From an uncultured Methanobrevibacter sp. (GTDB lineage Archaea > Methanobacteriota > Methanobacteria > Methanobacteriales > Methanobacteriaceae), in NCBI GenBank assembly GCA_900320515.1, contig ONSJ01000005.1, forward strand, positions 53,465 to 117,464: 64,000 nucleotides of DNA, given 5' to 3'. Positions within the stretch are counted from its first letter, which is position 1. Each line of letters begins with the position of its first letter. Below, in pieces: positions 16,479-26,212 of the stretch. A program made the position numbers and the translations under genes. The notes below the pieces were generated by a model. That model saw nothing but the letters and a program-made list of their open reading frames with translations. It was not told the origin of the DNA and did no database searches.

Positions 16479-18878
16479 CTAAACTTTAAACTTTACTTTG
16501 ACTTTTGCAACATTAACATTATCTGGTGCAAAGTGTCTATGATGTGCAGTTGAAACGATTCCATCTTTTTTCCAACCGGTCCATTTTCCATTATAATAAT
16601 ATTTTACTGAGTATTTAGTATTTTTAACAATTTTACCCTTTTTAAATAATGTTGTGTCAATATATTTAAATTTGCCCACAGTCATCATGAACATGTCCCA
16701 AATTCTTGTATAGACTTTATATTTACCAGATTTTGTTGTAATATCATATTCTCTTGCATTTGCAGTAATGACTTTGTATTTAGGCTTTTTAAATTTCTTT
16801 ACTTTAATTTTAACATTTTTTGTTAATGGTTTGTATTTTTTGTTTCCTTTAAATTGAATTGTTGCTTTGTATTTTCCAACTTTTTTTATTTTTTTAATGT
16901 TAAATTTAGCAATACCTTTTTTATTAGTTTTAGCACTGTATTTTTTACCATTAATGGTTAAAGTTAATTTTTGTTTTTTAATTACTCCTTTTTTGTCTTT
17001 TAAAGTAATTTTCAGTATTTTATTTTTTGATTTTACATTAAATACCTTTGGTTTAACCTTAATTTTTGGTTTTGCTTTTTTAACTGTGATTTTTACTTTT
17101 TTATCTGATGCTTTAAAATAGTTTGCATCTCCACCAAATTTTATAACAGCCTTATATGTTTTAGGATTTAAACCATCAGTGCTTACCTTAATTTTACCAT
17201 TAAGATCAGTAATGTAGGTTTTAGCTTTTCCTTTTATTTTAACAGAAACTTTAGCACCTTTTATCACATGACCATAATTATCTTTTAAAGTGATTGTTAA
17301 ATACTTGCCTCCATTATAAACAGTTTTAAGATTAGATGCAACTATATTTGAATGTCCTTTCTTAACATCAAAATTAAATGTCTTTTTAAATTGAGAAAAT
17401 TCTAAAATTGCCCAATCAGACGGAGTGGATTTTGCCACATAACCTATTTCACCAACTCCATTATAAATTGAAGCAGTTCTAACTCCAGTTTCATCAGAGA
17501 TTGTGAATTTTGCAGTTGCTAATTTAGAATTTTTATATTGGCTGACAACATCATTGCTGACTAAATTATTGAAATTAACTTTAATTTTGGCAGTTTGACC
17601 AACTTCAAGTGATGTTTTATCAACAATTACATCCAAATATAACCAATTTGTAAATTGTATTTTAGACGGCAAATTTTTTTTAACCTTATAATCCTCAATT
17701 GTATTGCCCCACCAATTATAATTTGCATTAACATCATAGGTACTGGAATAAATTACATAATAAGTGGAACTGCTTCTTAAAATAGAATTACTGATTTTTC
17801 CACCACTTCCAGTCCAATAAATTCCGTTGCGCTGATTATCCAACACCACAGATGAAATAATTTCAACATTATTTCCAGCAATATAAACAACTCCATCTTC
17901 ATTTTTAGAGTTATCAATGAAACTACATTTATCTATAAAACCATTATATCCATTCCAATAAACTGCTGCACCATATCCATCTCCAATATTGCTACCTGAA
18001 TTATATTTCTCAATGGCCTCAGCATAACATTTAGTGAAATCACATCCCACCATAGCGCCATTAGAACCTCTCCAATATAATGCTCCACCATAAGAGTATG
18101 CATAGCTACTGCTACTATAATACTCATAAGATTCAGCTCGGGATATGCAATTTGTGAATTTACAATTATTCATTGCCCCATTATCACCAGACCAATAAAC
18201 AGCCCCAGAATAGGCATAACTAGAACTTGATCCATACCTATTCGAATAACAATTATCAAATACACACTCACTCATTACTCCTTTTGCACCAGACCAGTAC
18301 ACTGCTCCACCATAAGTAGATGAAGATGATGATTTCACAACAGAATTCATAAATTTACAATTTGTTAAAACCCCATTATTTGCATTCCAATAAATTGAAC
18401 CTCCACTGCCAGTTGAAAAACAGTTCTTAAAAATAATATTTTTTAAAGTAACCTTTTCAGCATTGATGTTAAATCCCCGTGAAAGAGAAGCGCCGTCAAT
18501 AATATGACCCTTACCGTCAATAGTGATAACTTTTGCAACATCAATACCAGTTCCTACACCAGTATCCTCATATTTATAATCTTTATCTAATATTAAAACA
18601 CTATTTGAAGGAGCATTATTTATCAAATTTGATAAGTCCTTAAAGGTGCCCTGTGATGCAGTTAAAGTATCCTCATTTGAGACACTTAAAAGAGAATCCT
18701 TGTCATCTGTCCCGATTGAGTCTTGATTTTCTATAGATTCGACTAAATTTTCATCAATTGTTTTTTGTTCAATACCAACAATATCATCAGTACTGTTGTC
18801 CTCAGCACTAACAACAGAAATTGTTAATAAACTAACAAAAAATATTGTAAGTAATATAAACTTTTTATTAAACAACAT
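16479..18878 (-). CDS. Adhesin-like secreted protein (beta-helix plus Ig-like repeats)
   Basis: The 799-residue protein starts with a signal peptide (FILLTIFFVSLLTISVVSA). Residues of about 90-380 form repeated right-handed beta-helix coils around a motif GGAVYWSGxxGxMxxCxF with Ser/Tyr-rich insertions. Two or three Ig-like (Big-type) domains follow (ITLKDNYGHVIKGAKVSV; ITLKDKKGVIKKQKLTLTI), then a Lys-rich C-terminal domain. This is the adhesin-like architecture abundant in gut methanogens. It is displayed at or released from the cell surface and probably binds host or partner cells. The long AT-rich leader (18879-19095) suggests its own promoter. Confidence 0.85.
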   Translation of the reverse strand: MLFNKKFILLTIFFVSLLTISVVSAEDNSTDDIVGIEQKTIDENLVESIENQDSIGTDDKDSLLSVSNEDTLTASQGTFKDLSNLINNAPSNSVLILDKDYKYEDTGVGTGIDVAKVITIDGKGHIIDGASLSRGFNINAEKVTLKNIIFKNCFSTGSGGSIYWNANNGVLTNCKFMNSVVKSSSSSTYGGAVYWSGAKGVMSECVFDNCYSNRYGSSSSYAYSGAVYWSGDNGAMNNCKFTNCISRAESYEYYSSSSYAYSYGGALYWRGSNGAMVGCDFTKCYAEAIEKYNSGSNIGDGYGAAVYWNGYNGFIDKCSFIDNSKNEDGVVYIAGNNVEIISSVVLDNQRNGIYWTGSGGKISNSILRSSSTYYVIYSSTYDVNANYNWWGNTIEDYKVKKNLPSKIQFTNWLYLDVIVDKTSLEVGQTAKIKVNFNNLVSNDVVSQYKNSKLATAKFTISDETGVRTASIYNGVGEIGYVAKSTPSDWAILEFSQFKKTFNFDVKKGHSNIVASNLKTVYNGGKYLTITLKDNYGHVIKGAKVSVKIKGKAKTYITDLNGKIKVSTDGLNPKTYKAVIKFGGDANYFKASDKKVKITVKKAKPKIKVKPKVFNVKSKNKILKITLKDKKGVIKKQKLTLTINGKKYSAKTNKKGIAKFNIKKIKKVGKYKATIQFKGNKKYKPLTKNVKIKVKKFKKPKYKVITANAREYDITTKSGKYKVYTRIWDMFMMTVGKFKYIDTTLFKKGKIVKNTKYSVKYYYNGKWTGWKKDGIVSTAHHRHFAPDNVNVAKVKVKFKV

Positions 18879-19095
18879 ATAAACCTCCTAAAATTATATA
18901 TCTTATGATAATTAATTGTGTTTAAACTATTATATAATCATTCTTATTTTTCAATAATACAAAACATAATCTAAAAAAAGATAATAAAATTTAGAATAAA
19001 AAATATAAAAATTTAAAATTATATAAACAAAATTCAATTTCCAATCATAATACATTAAATGTATTGTTGTGTATCATCCTGTTCTAACTAAAAAG

Positions 19096-21249
19096 TTAAT
19101 ATTTTTTTCCTAAAATATCCTCTTTTAATGAAGATATGTTTACTTTTATATCTTCTTCATTTGACTGGAAACATCTATAAGAAGCAGTGGATTTATTTCT
19201 ATCATATGAATAATAAATAAACAAACCCCACCTTTTTCTATAATCATCAATTGGTGAAAATTTAATTAAATTATCTTTTAAAAGTAATTTTTTATTATTT
19301 TTCGGATTATATAAATATAAAGATTCACTTTGAAGTATTGTATCAAAAATAATATTGTCATAAATTGGCTGAGCACAAGGCCCATTAAGTAAAATTACTC
19401 TGTGATTAAAAGCTTGTTTAAATGGTTTATTCTCTCCGGTAACATAAATTAATTTATAATCTGAATATACCTCCAAAATATCAAACATATCTTCTAAATA
19501 AACATCTAATTTTTTGATTAGTTGTTCTGCTTCATAGGCATTTGAATGAGATCCATGTGACTCGCTATTTCTTAAATCTTTAACATCTTCCAAGATATCT
19601 AATATTTCATCATTAGCGATTTTTTCAAATAATTCTTCCTCAAGTTGTGTTATGAAATTATTATATTTATAAACTCCTGCAAGGTTTTTAGATAAATATA
19701 CCCAATTTGCAAAGGTCATTAAGTTATATTCGTTTCGATTTCTTGAATTCCATATTCTTTTAAAATTATTTTGATAAACATCATCAGGAAGCCCACTCAA
19801 TAAAACAATACAGTTAAAAGCAGCAATAAATTCAAACAATACCAAATAGTTATCCTTTTTCTCAACTGTTTCAAATCCGCCTTTTGTTGCGGACAAATAT
19901 GAAATCGCAAGCGGCCAGATTAATCCCTTATAGGCATGTCTCCAGTTCCTTGAAAGTGAAGTTACTTCATTCTGGCTGTTAAAAGTAATGTCTCCTTTGA
20001 ATTCATCAAGTGATTTCTGCATATGCTTATAATCCAAGATATTTGAATTGAATTCTTTTTTAAGTAGTTCTATGGTTTTAAAAAATTCTCTGCTTTCACG
20101 AGCAACCTTGACGATTTCCTTTTGTATTTCCAGCGGAGGGATTGGAATTTTTGCATTTTTAATCTCATGTGGAGCAATATGAGTATTTCCCTTAGAAAAG
20201 TACAATAGTTCATCAATACCGTTAAAAGAATTTAGATATTCATATAGATACTCCATAGACACATTTTCATTTATGTTTGTTAATTCTATGTATACTTCGC
20301 CTTCAAAATCTGCGATATTTTTATTATAATAAACTAATTTTGGTTTGCATGCTTTACAAGTCGCTATCAGTATTGTATCCTTATTGTTTTTTACATATAT
20401 GTTTTCCAAATCACAAATTTTACCCAATTTTCTAAATGGAACATCAACATCAAATAATGGTTTATCATCTTTATAAAGTAAATTTTCAGGGTTTTGCCTT
20501 TTTCTGTAATACATTGCTTCATTTAAGATTGGTAAAGTTGTATTTTGATGAATATCAGATGATTTAACATCATGTTTTGATATTTCGCTACGCACTGATT
20601 GCTGCTGTTTTAGCTCCAGCAAGCCATCAGCTATTTCATTGTGTATTACCCTACGTTTCTTAGAAGGGTTTGTTGATTCAAATTTAATACTTAAAAGCTC
20701 ATCACTAACATCACTGGCCATTACACGATTTTTTCTTGCAGGGGATTTAACTTGAGTGGATTTGATTGACAGTAACTCATCATGCAGTCTGCTTTTAGGG
20801 ACATCTGCAAAAATATCATCGATATTTAACATCACTGCATTATCAGATTGGGAAAAATCGTTGTATGAACCGATAATACTATCTACCAACTCTTCTCCAG
20901 CATATGACCAGTCAACTGAGTCATTTTTGTGAATCAATGAATCAGATTCATCAATATACAAGCAATTATTACCTGTTTTTGATGGATTGAATATTAAAAT
21001 GAGTAAATTAGAATCTTCTTCATATATTGGAAGCGAAATGACAGATTCCAGATAATTTTTGTTTTTTAAAGAAGCAAAAGCATCCATATTTTTACTGAAA
21101 TTACTTGAAGACAAACAGATTATCATTTTTTCATCAATCACATCCGCTAACTCAAAAATCTCATTGTTCATATCTCCAAACCCAATATACGATATATTTT
21201 TGATATTGAATTTTAAAAGTAATTCCTCTAAAAATCCCTTGCTGTCCAT
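19096..21249 (-). CDS. HsdS-like specificity protein fused to methyltransferase remnant and C-terminal HEPN-like domain
   Basis: This 717-residue protein sits 5 bases after the HsdR-like gene, in the same operon. Residues about 1-140 look like the end of a type I methyltransferase (ICLSSSNFSKNM ... SVISLPIYEEDSNLLILIFN), with no SAM site or NPPY. Residues about 250-410 form one HsdS-type recognition half-domain ending in the conserved boundary KIPIPPLEIQKEIVKVARES. The C-terminal half is not HsdS: it is helical and has R560-N-S-E-S-H565, matching the Rx4H motif of HEPN ribonucleases. One recognition half instead of two, with no intact methylase nearby, is atypical for type I systems. The HsdS part is strong, HEPN moderate, the methylase remnant tentative. 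Confidence 0.7.
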   Translation of the reverse strand: MDSKGFLEELLLKFNIKNISYIGFGDMNNEIFELADVIDEKMIICLSSSNFSKNMDAFASLKNKNYLESVISLPIYEEDSNLLILIFNPSKTGNNCLYIDESDSLIHKNDSVDWSYAGEELVDSIIGSYNDFSQSDNAVMLNIDDIFADVPKSRLHDELLSIKSTQVKSPARKNRVMASDVSDELLSIKFESTNPSKKRRVIHNEIADGLLELKQQQSVRSEISKHDVKSSDIHQNTTLPILNEAMYYRKRQNPENLLYKDDKPLFDVDVPFRKLGKICDLENIYVKNNKDTILIATCKACKPKLVYYNKNIADFEGEVYIELTNINENVSMEYLYEYLNSFNGIDELLYFSKGNTHIAPHEIKNAKIPIPPLEIQKEIVKVARESREFFKTIELLKKEFNSNILDYKHMQKSLDEFKGDITFNSQNEVTSLSRNWRHAYKGLIWPLAISYLSATKGGFETVEKKDNYLVLFEFIAAFNCIVLLSGLPDDVYQNNFKRIWNSRNRNEYNLMTFANWVYLSKNLAGVYKYNNFITQLEEELFEKIANDEILDILEDVKDLRNSESHGSHSNAYEAEQLIKKLDVYLEDMFDILEVYSDYKLIYVTGENKPFKQAFNHRVILLNGPCAQPIYDNIIFDTILQSESLYLYNPKNNKKLLLKDNLIKFSPIDDYRKRWGLFIYYSYDRNKSTASYRCFQSNEEDIKVNISSLKEDILGKKY

Positions 21250-21254
21250 AATAA

Positions 21255-24200
21255 TTACCCCTTATTCACTTCTTTAAACTTAACCGCATATAATTCTAAT
21301 TTTTCCATATCCTGAGGATTATCTTTAAAATCATACAAATTACCAGTGAGCATTATCTTAATCGCACTTGAAAAACCTTCCCACTCCAAAAGGCCATCGG
21401 TTTCATATTTTAAACCAGAATACTTTGGAAGGTCATTGATTTTATTGAATTCATCCTTGATTTCATCTCTAATCTTTTCATCAATAAATGAACTCATTAT
21501 ATCCTTAATATAATGAGCAAAGGTATTTCCTATCATATTTGCAATTTCAATATGTTCTTCTGTGTATTCATTCAAACAATCAGATAGGCACTTTTCATAT
21601 GACCCATAATCCTGATATCCCAACGGCGCAAATCTTCCCTCAACTGTATGTGCACAATACTCATCAATTAATGCATTTAAGTTATTCTTAACAAGCAGAT
21701 AACATACAAATGCTTCAACGGCATCAGTTTTATTGGTATTTAATAATTCCGATACGATTTGCTCCAATATTTCAGCCAGAAGAAAATGTGAAAGTTCATG
21801 GATTAATGTTGTAATCTGCAGGGCATCGCTTGCCCTGTCATCAATGTAAATTTCATTAAATTCAAAATGACCAAAATCTCCTCCCCCTTCTTTGAAATCT
21901 GTTATAACAAATGATTTGGAGAACAATAAAATTTTATTGATTGTTGTGAGTGTATCTAAATCAATATTATATTCTTCGATTAGATAATCGAATATTGTTT
22001 TGTAGGTTTTTTTAATGTTATTTATTATTGTGTCAAATTGCATTTGGGAAAAATTGAAATTTTTTAAATTATGGATATTGTTTTCAGTTAATAGATTGGT
22101 AATTTCATCAAAATCGTTAGAATAGTCATTAAATCCATAATATTTATTCGGATGAGTGTTGATGCGCCTTACATCAATTGTCAATGGCTTTCCACATCCA
22201 CATTTGGGACAATAGTTATAATTTTTTGGATATGTCAATCCGCAGCAGCTGCATTTCTTAATCAGTTCACTGATAAACACCAAATTTATTCCGTCTTCAT
22301 GTTTAGGACAGAAATTAAATCTCTCAATGTATTTTTCACGGCATCTCGGACAAATCTTAACATATTCGTCCTCATTATCTGTTATGACTTTTGTTTCAAT
22401 TAGATTTTTCAAATCAAGGTTATTGCTATTAATACTATCCCCATCCATGTGAATATGAAATTCATTTGTAACATAAACAGTCTTTGACAAATCCTGATTG
22501 TTATTTAAAACATTTAACTGTTTGGAATTATCAACGTTTGTTAAACTTAAAAAATTCTCGTTTTTGGTTGAATTGTCAATGAAAAAACTATTTGTATAAA
22601 TTTCCTGTGATTCATCTTCTTCTGTTTGACCATTATCTTTTGTTAAATAATTTAAATCAATTGTAAAGTGATCTATTGTTTCTGGATTAAAATCTGTGAT
22701 GACTCTTTTATTTAAATTATCTGTGAATTTTTGATTTTCAAATTTATCCTTTAAACTGTTAAACTCATCTATTTGAGATTTATCAAAATCAAATTCGTCA
22801 AATGTAGTTAAAATATCATAGTAATATTTTATTTTTTCAAAATCGGCAATTTCACTTAAACAGTCATTGTATTTATTTGAATAATAATCGTAATCTCTAA
22901 ATACGATATTTTCACTTGCATTGTTATCTGAAAATAATTTCACTGCCTCATCAATGTTTCGGCGCAAATCCCTGAATGTCACAACATTTCCCTGCAATTT
23001 TCCATTATCATCCGGTTGATTAGACAATGTTAATGCTTCAAACAACAAGTCATATTCTAAATTGCAATCCAAATATACTGTATTTAATAAAGAATTATTT
23101 AAATTTCCTAAAATGTTTTGCCTGAAGGGATATGTAAACATTGCTTCATCTATAATCAACAGGTCAATTTCACCGTTGTTGAATCTTTTTATAACATCCC
23201 TTTCAAATTCAATAGAGATATGTCTTGTATTAATAACTTTCCTATTTGTAATCTGAGAGTTAAAATTAATATTATACTCCTCAATAAACATTTCAAAGTA
23301 ATCTCTGACAGGCTCTGATTCAAAAATATCATTAGCATCATGCCTTAAAACCGGAACAATATTAAAATGAGATTCCTTTAAAAAATTATAATATCTGATT
23401 AGATCATTATTGTCCTTAACAATTAAAATTGCTTTTGAAGAACTACTTAAAACATACTTGGAAATCTTTTCTATCCTTAGATTTGAAGATAAATCATAAT
23501 CCTCTGAAACTTCCCTGTCATTTACATAATCAATACTTATAGGCAGGTTTGTTTTATCTTCAAGTGCATCTTTAAAGGAATAATCATAAATTCTATTTGT
23601 AAAAACGGATTTTGTTGTCTTATCACCCACAATATTTTCATCAAATATGGGAGCAGAAGTAAAACAATAAAACAATGAATTTTTAAATTTATTTACTATA
23701 TTCTGCGGATTATATCTCATGGAATGCTTATCATAGTCATTAAATATAAAAATAAATTCCCTATCGCTTATCAAATCCAAATCTTCTTTTAAGGCCAAAA
23801 TATATCTTATATTCGTTATAATTAAATTATTGCCAATCAAAGCTAAAAATTCCTTTATACTTTTAGCCGTTACTTCTTCTGGATATGTGGATAACTCATC
23901 ATTTGTAACATAGATTACCTGATATTTATCACTTAAAAGTTCGGATAATCTAAGAGAAACAGTTGATTTTCCAGTATTTGAACTTAACCAAACATATCCA
24001 TTTTCATTTGATTTAATTTTATCTAAAACAGAATTTAAAGCCTCAATTTGATAATCCCTAAGTAAAATATAATTTTTAGTGAAGTGATCCTTGAAAATAT
24101 AATCTGATAAAACCGTCATCAATGTTTCTTTATCAAAAAATGACTTGGTAAAACTTTCCAAATCATGATTGTCCTTCCAATTATACGTAAAATTATAGTC

Positions 24201-24707
24201 CAAGTAAAAATCATTGAAAAAATATTTGGTATTGACCTTATTTGAAATAACAAAAAGTTGTGTTAGGTCAAATAATCCCGAATAGGAATGGTTTAAATAG
24301 CGCTGAATTTGGCCAAAAGCAGCCATTAGCTCAACACCTGACTTTTTAAGTTCAATTTGAATCAATGGAAGTCCATTTATCAAAATCGTTACATCATACC
24401 TGTTTTGAAAATCACCAACCATACTGACTTCTTCGGCAACCTGAAAGATGTTAGATGAAAAATCAGAAAAATCAACAAATCTAATCCCCTTAAATGATTT
24501 TCTTAACTTATCAAATTTGGAGTTTTTATCTCCAGAATATAAATAATTTAAAACCTCATTAAAGTTAAAATCACACTTATTAAAAGATTTTAATTGTTTT
24601 TTGAAATTAGCCAATAAATCATCTTCACTAGTTATTTCAACATATTCATATCCATTATCTTTTAATAAGTCAATGAATGATTCCTGAAGTTGACTTTCCG
24701 ATTGCAT
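21255..24707 (-). CDS. HsdR-like nuclease-helicase fused to zinc ribbons and an HExxH peptidase-like domain
   Basis: From ATG 24707 (GTGA upstream; the earlier ATG at 24755 overlaps the previous gene) the product is about 1,150 residues. The N-terminus is the type I restriction nuclease domain, with Asp105 and the E119-L-K121 motif in RYDVTILINGLPLIQIELKK. A helicase domain follows, with an altered motif I (SSNTGKS at 242-248) and a degenerate DEAH box (FNDYDKHS). Around residues 840-900 are two Cys-rich zinc ribbons (CPRC..FCPKH; CSCCG..CPKCG). Near the end is H970-E-L-S-H974-FLLAE, the zinc-peptidase motif, in a helical domain. The last two modules do not occur in standard HsdR. It is coupled to the HsdS/HEPN-like gene. 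Confidence 0.75.
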   Translation of the reverse strand: MQSESQLQESFIDLLKDNGYEYVEITSEDDLLANFKKQLKSFNKCDFNFNEVLNYLYSGDKNSKFDKLRKSFKGIRFVDFSDFSSNIFQVAEEVSMVGDFQNRYDVTILINGLPLIQIELKKSGVELMAAFGQIQRYLNHSYSGLFDLTQLFVISNKVNTKYFFNDFYLDYNFTYNWKDNHDLESFTKSFFDKETLMTVLSDYIFKDHFTKNYILLRDYQIEALNSVLDKIKSNENGYVWLSSNTGKSTVSLRLSELLSDKYQVIYVTNDELSTYPEEVTAKSIKEFLALIGNNLIITNIRYILALKEDLDLISDREFIFIFNDYDKHSMRYNPQNIVNKFKNSLFYCFTSAPIFDENIVGDKTTKSVFTNRIYDYSFKDALEDKTNLPISIDYVNDREVSEDYDLSSNLRIEKISKYVLSSSSKAILIVKDNNDLIRYYNFLKESHFNIVPVLRHDANDIFESEPVRDYFEMFIEEYNINFNSQITNRKVINTRHISIEFERDVIKRFNNGEIDLLIIDEAMFTYPFRQNILGNLNNSLLNTVYLDCNLEYDLLFEALTLSNQPDDNGKLQGNVVTFRDLRRNIDEAVKLFSDNNASENIVFRDYDYYSNKYNDCLSEIADFEKIKYYYDILTTFDEFDFDKSQIDEFNSLKDKFENQKFTDNLNKRVITDFNPETIDHFTIDLNYLTKDNGQTEEDESQEIYTNSFFIDNSTKNENFLSLTNVDNSKQLNVLNNNQDLSKTVYVTNEFHIHMDGDSINSNNLDLKNLIETKVITDNEDEYVKICPRCREKYIERFNFCPKHEDGINLVFISELIKKCSCCGLTYPKNYNYCPKCGCGKPLTIDVRRINTHPNKYYGFNDYSNDFDEITNLLTENNIHNLKNFNFSQMQFDTIINNIKKTYKTIFDYLIEEYNIDLDTLTTINKILLFSKSFVITDFKEGGGDFGHFEFNEIYIDDRASDALQITTLIHELSHFLLAEILEQIVSELLNTNKTDAVEAFVCYLLVKNNLNALIDEYCAHTVEGRFAPLGYQDYGSYEKCLSDCLNEYTEEHIEIANMIGNTFAHYIKDIMSSFIDEKIRDEIKDEFNKINDLPKYSGLKYETDGLLEWEGFSSAIKIMLTGNLYDFKDNPQDMEKLELYAVKFKEVNKG

Positions 24708-24720
24708 CAAATCACACTTC

Positions 24721-25164
24721 CTATGGATTGCATGCGCCGCAAGGCACTTTTCCATCCTCTATGGCATCATCACGTGTTTGATAAATGATTTTATTATCAT
24801 CACTTATCTTTTCAGCCCATTCGCAGGTCGGCAAATGAAACTTCTCCGCTTTAGCGCTGGCCCAATACTCAGTGGCATTGGAACCTGATGAATCACCCTT
24901 TTCAACAATAGGATTAACAGTATCATTATGTTTTGTATCGTTTGCTGTTGAAGTATCACCTGAAAGCATTCCGCTTGCCAAAACACCAACAATGGCAATA
25001 ATCACAACAACGGCAATCACTGCAATTATAATGTTGGATGACGGTTTTTTAGAAGAGGTATCCTTTGCTTCGCTTTTAGATACTGGTTCACCGCAAGTAG
25101 GACATACTAATTCTTCTCCAGTTAAAACTTCACCACATTTAGGGCACTTAGCCAAATTACTCAC
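24721..25164 (-). CDS. Zinc ribbon - membrane anchor - Ada-like Cys domain protein
   Basis: The 147-residue protein has an N-terminal zinc ribbon (CPKCG, CPTCG), one transmembrane helix (about 44-68, IIIAVIAVVVIIAIVGVLA), a Ser/Thr linker, and a C-terminal domain FHLPTCEWAEKI ... RDDAIEDGKVPCGACNP. That last block matches the zinc-binding fold at the start of Ada and in some nucleases (C, then R-x2-A/Ix-x-G, then PCxxC). Topology puts the ribbon inside and the Cys domain outside, if the helix spans once. It stops 13 bases before the HsdR-like gene starts, suggesting one transcript. Two other genes in this window share the domain. Confidence 0.7.
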   Translation of the reverse strand: MSNLAKCPKCGEVLTGEELVCPTCGEPVSKSEAKDTSSKKPSSNIIIAVIAVVVIIAIVGVLASGMLSGDTSTANDTKHNDTVNPIVEKGDSSGSNATEYWASAKAEKFHLPTCEWAEKISDDNKIIYQTRDDAIEDGKVPCGACNP

Positions 25165-25244
25165 CTACCTAAATATTGTTATATAATTACAATATTGTTT
25201 TAAGTTAGTAATAAAATTAGTTAAAAAAAATAAGTGTAATCCAA

Positions 25245-25856
25245 TTAAGGACTACATACTTGACAAGGTTGATAACCTGAATTTAAAGCTTCATTACGTG
25301 AATGGAAAACAACCTTATTTCTACCGGAAATCTTTTGAGCCCATTCACAACTTGGGTTGTGGAACTTGTTTGAATTGGAACTGGCCCAATAAGTAGCAGA
25401 AGAACTGCTGGATTCTGATTTTGCAGGTTGGTCTTCAGTTACCTTTTCAGTTGTTTTGATTTTAGAGGTATTGCCTTCGAAAACCACCTTACCGGAATCA
25501 TCCTTTATTTTAATTTTAATGCTTTTGACACCAGAAACGCATTTAAGGGGAATCTTGTTTTTTCCTTCACGATCTATATGTGACTTAATAGTTTTAATGA
25601 CCTTCCCTTTCTTATCAAGACATTGTATTTCAACATCATATTTTTTCATAGAACCTGATTTTGATGTTACATTGAATTTAGCATAATATTTTGAACTTTT
25701 TTTTGTATTTCCATTACTGTCCGTGTGTATCTTTTTAACCTTATTAATTTTAAGTGATTTAACTTTCAAATCATTATTGTCAGATGCTGTAACAACAGAT
25801 AGGCAAATTAAAACACTTACAAGCGCTATCAATAGAATCAACAATTTCTTGTTCAT
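25245..25856 (-). CDS. Secreted protein with C-terminal Ada-like Cys domain
   Basis: The 203-residue protein has a signal peptide or anchor (LLILLIALVSVLICLSVVTA), a beta-rich middle domain (YYAKFNVTSKSGSMKKYDVE ... VKSIKIKIKDDSGKVVFEG) resembling an FxLYD-like extracellular fold, a Ser-rich linker, and the C-terminal block FHNPSCEWAQKI ... RNEALNSGYQPCQVCSP. The last domain is closely related to those at 24721-25164 and 38099-38794. A ribosome site GGAG precedes the start. It is 80 bases upstream of the 24721 gene and may share its transcript. Confidence 0.7.
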   Translation of the reverse strand: MNKKLLILLIALVSVLICLSVVTASDNNDLKVKSLKINKVKKIHTDSNGNTKKSSKYYAKFNVTSKSGSMKKYDVEIQCLDKKGKVIKTIKSHIDREGKNKIPLKCVSGVKSIKIKIKDDSGKVVFEGNTSKIKTTEKVTEDQPAKSESSSSSATYWASSNSNKFHNPSCEWAQKISGRNKVVFHSRNEALNSGYQPCQVCSP

Positions 25857-26212
25857 GATTTCTCCTCCATAATCTTTAAAATCTTCATTGATTTTTTTAA
25901 AAAATCTCTAACTTCAAACTATAATAATATATTTGAAATTAATATATATGTATTTTTATGCAGTTTTTAGCAAGATTTTCAGTGTTTTCATTATAATGAA
26001 CAATGTTGCATTTAATATTAAAGTATATATTTTTTAGCCAATAAAAAAATTAAAAAATATTCTCACAAAAAAATAGATACACTCATGATGATGAATGTAA
26101 AAAAATAGAAGATGTAGATGCGTGTTACACCTACTTTTTAATTTCTATAATCAATTTAAACGACAACATCACAGATAAAGTTCAGACAATTTTACTATCC
26201 CATTACATCTAA
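25857..26212. promoter_or_regulatory. 356-base intergenic region: terminator T-runs and promoter
   Basis: No gene is seen. Read on the minus strand, the upstream part has several runs of six to seven T typical of archaeal termination after the 26213 gene. The downstream part has TATA-like elements (for example around 25930-25955) ahead of the 25856 start. I infer separate transcription of the 25245-25856 gene and what follows it. Confidence 0.45.

Noticed and set aside
16479..18878. CRISPR or tandem DNA repeat array
   Set aside because: The repetition is at the protein level (beta-helix coils) and the DNA repeats are imperfect and in frame.
19096..24707. Classical type I restriction-modification system
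   Set aside because: No HsdM with SAM-binding and NPPY motifs is present, the helicase motifs are degenerate and the specificity protein has only one recognition half.
24708..24755. Earlier start of the HsdR-like gene
   Set aside because: It would overlap the end of the preceding gene, and its extra residues are a shadow of that gene's Cys-rich C-terminus in another frame.
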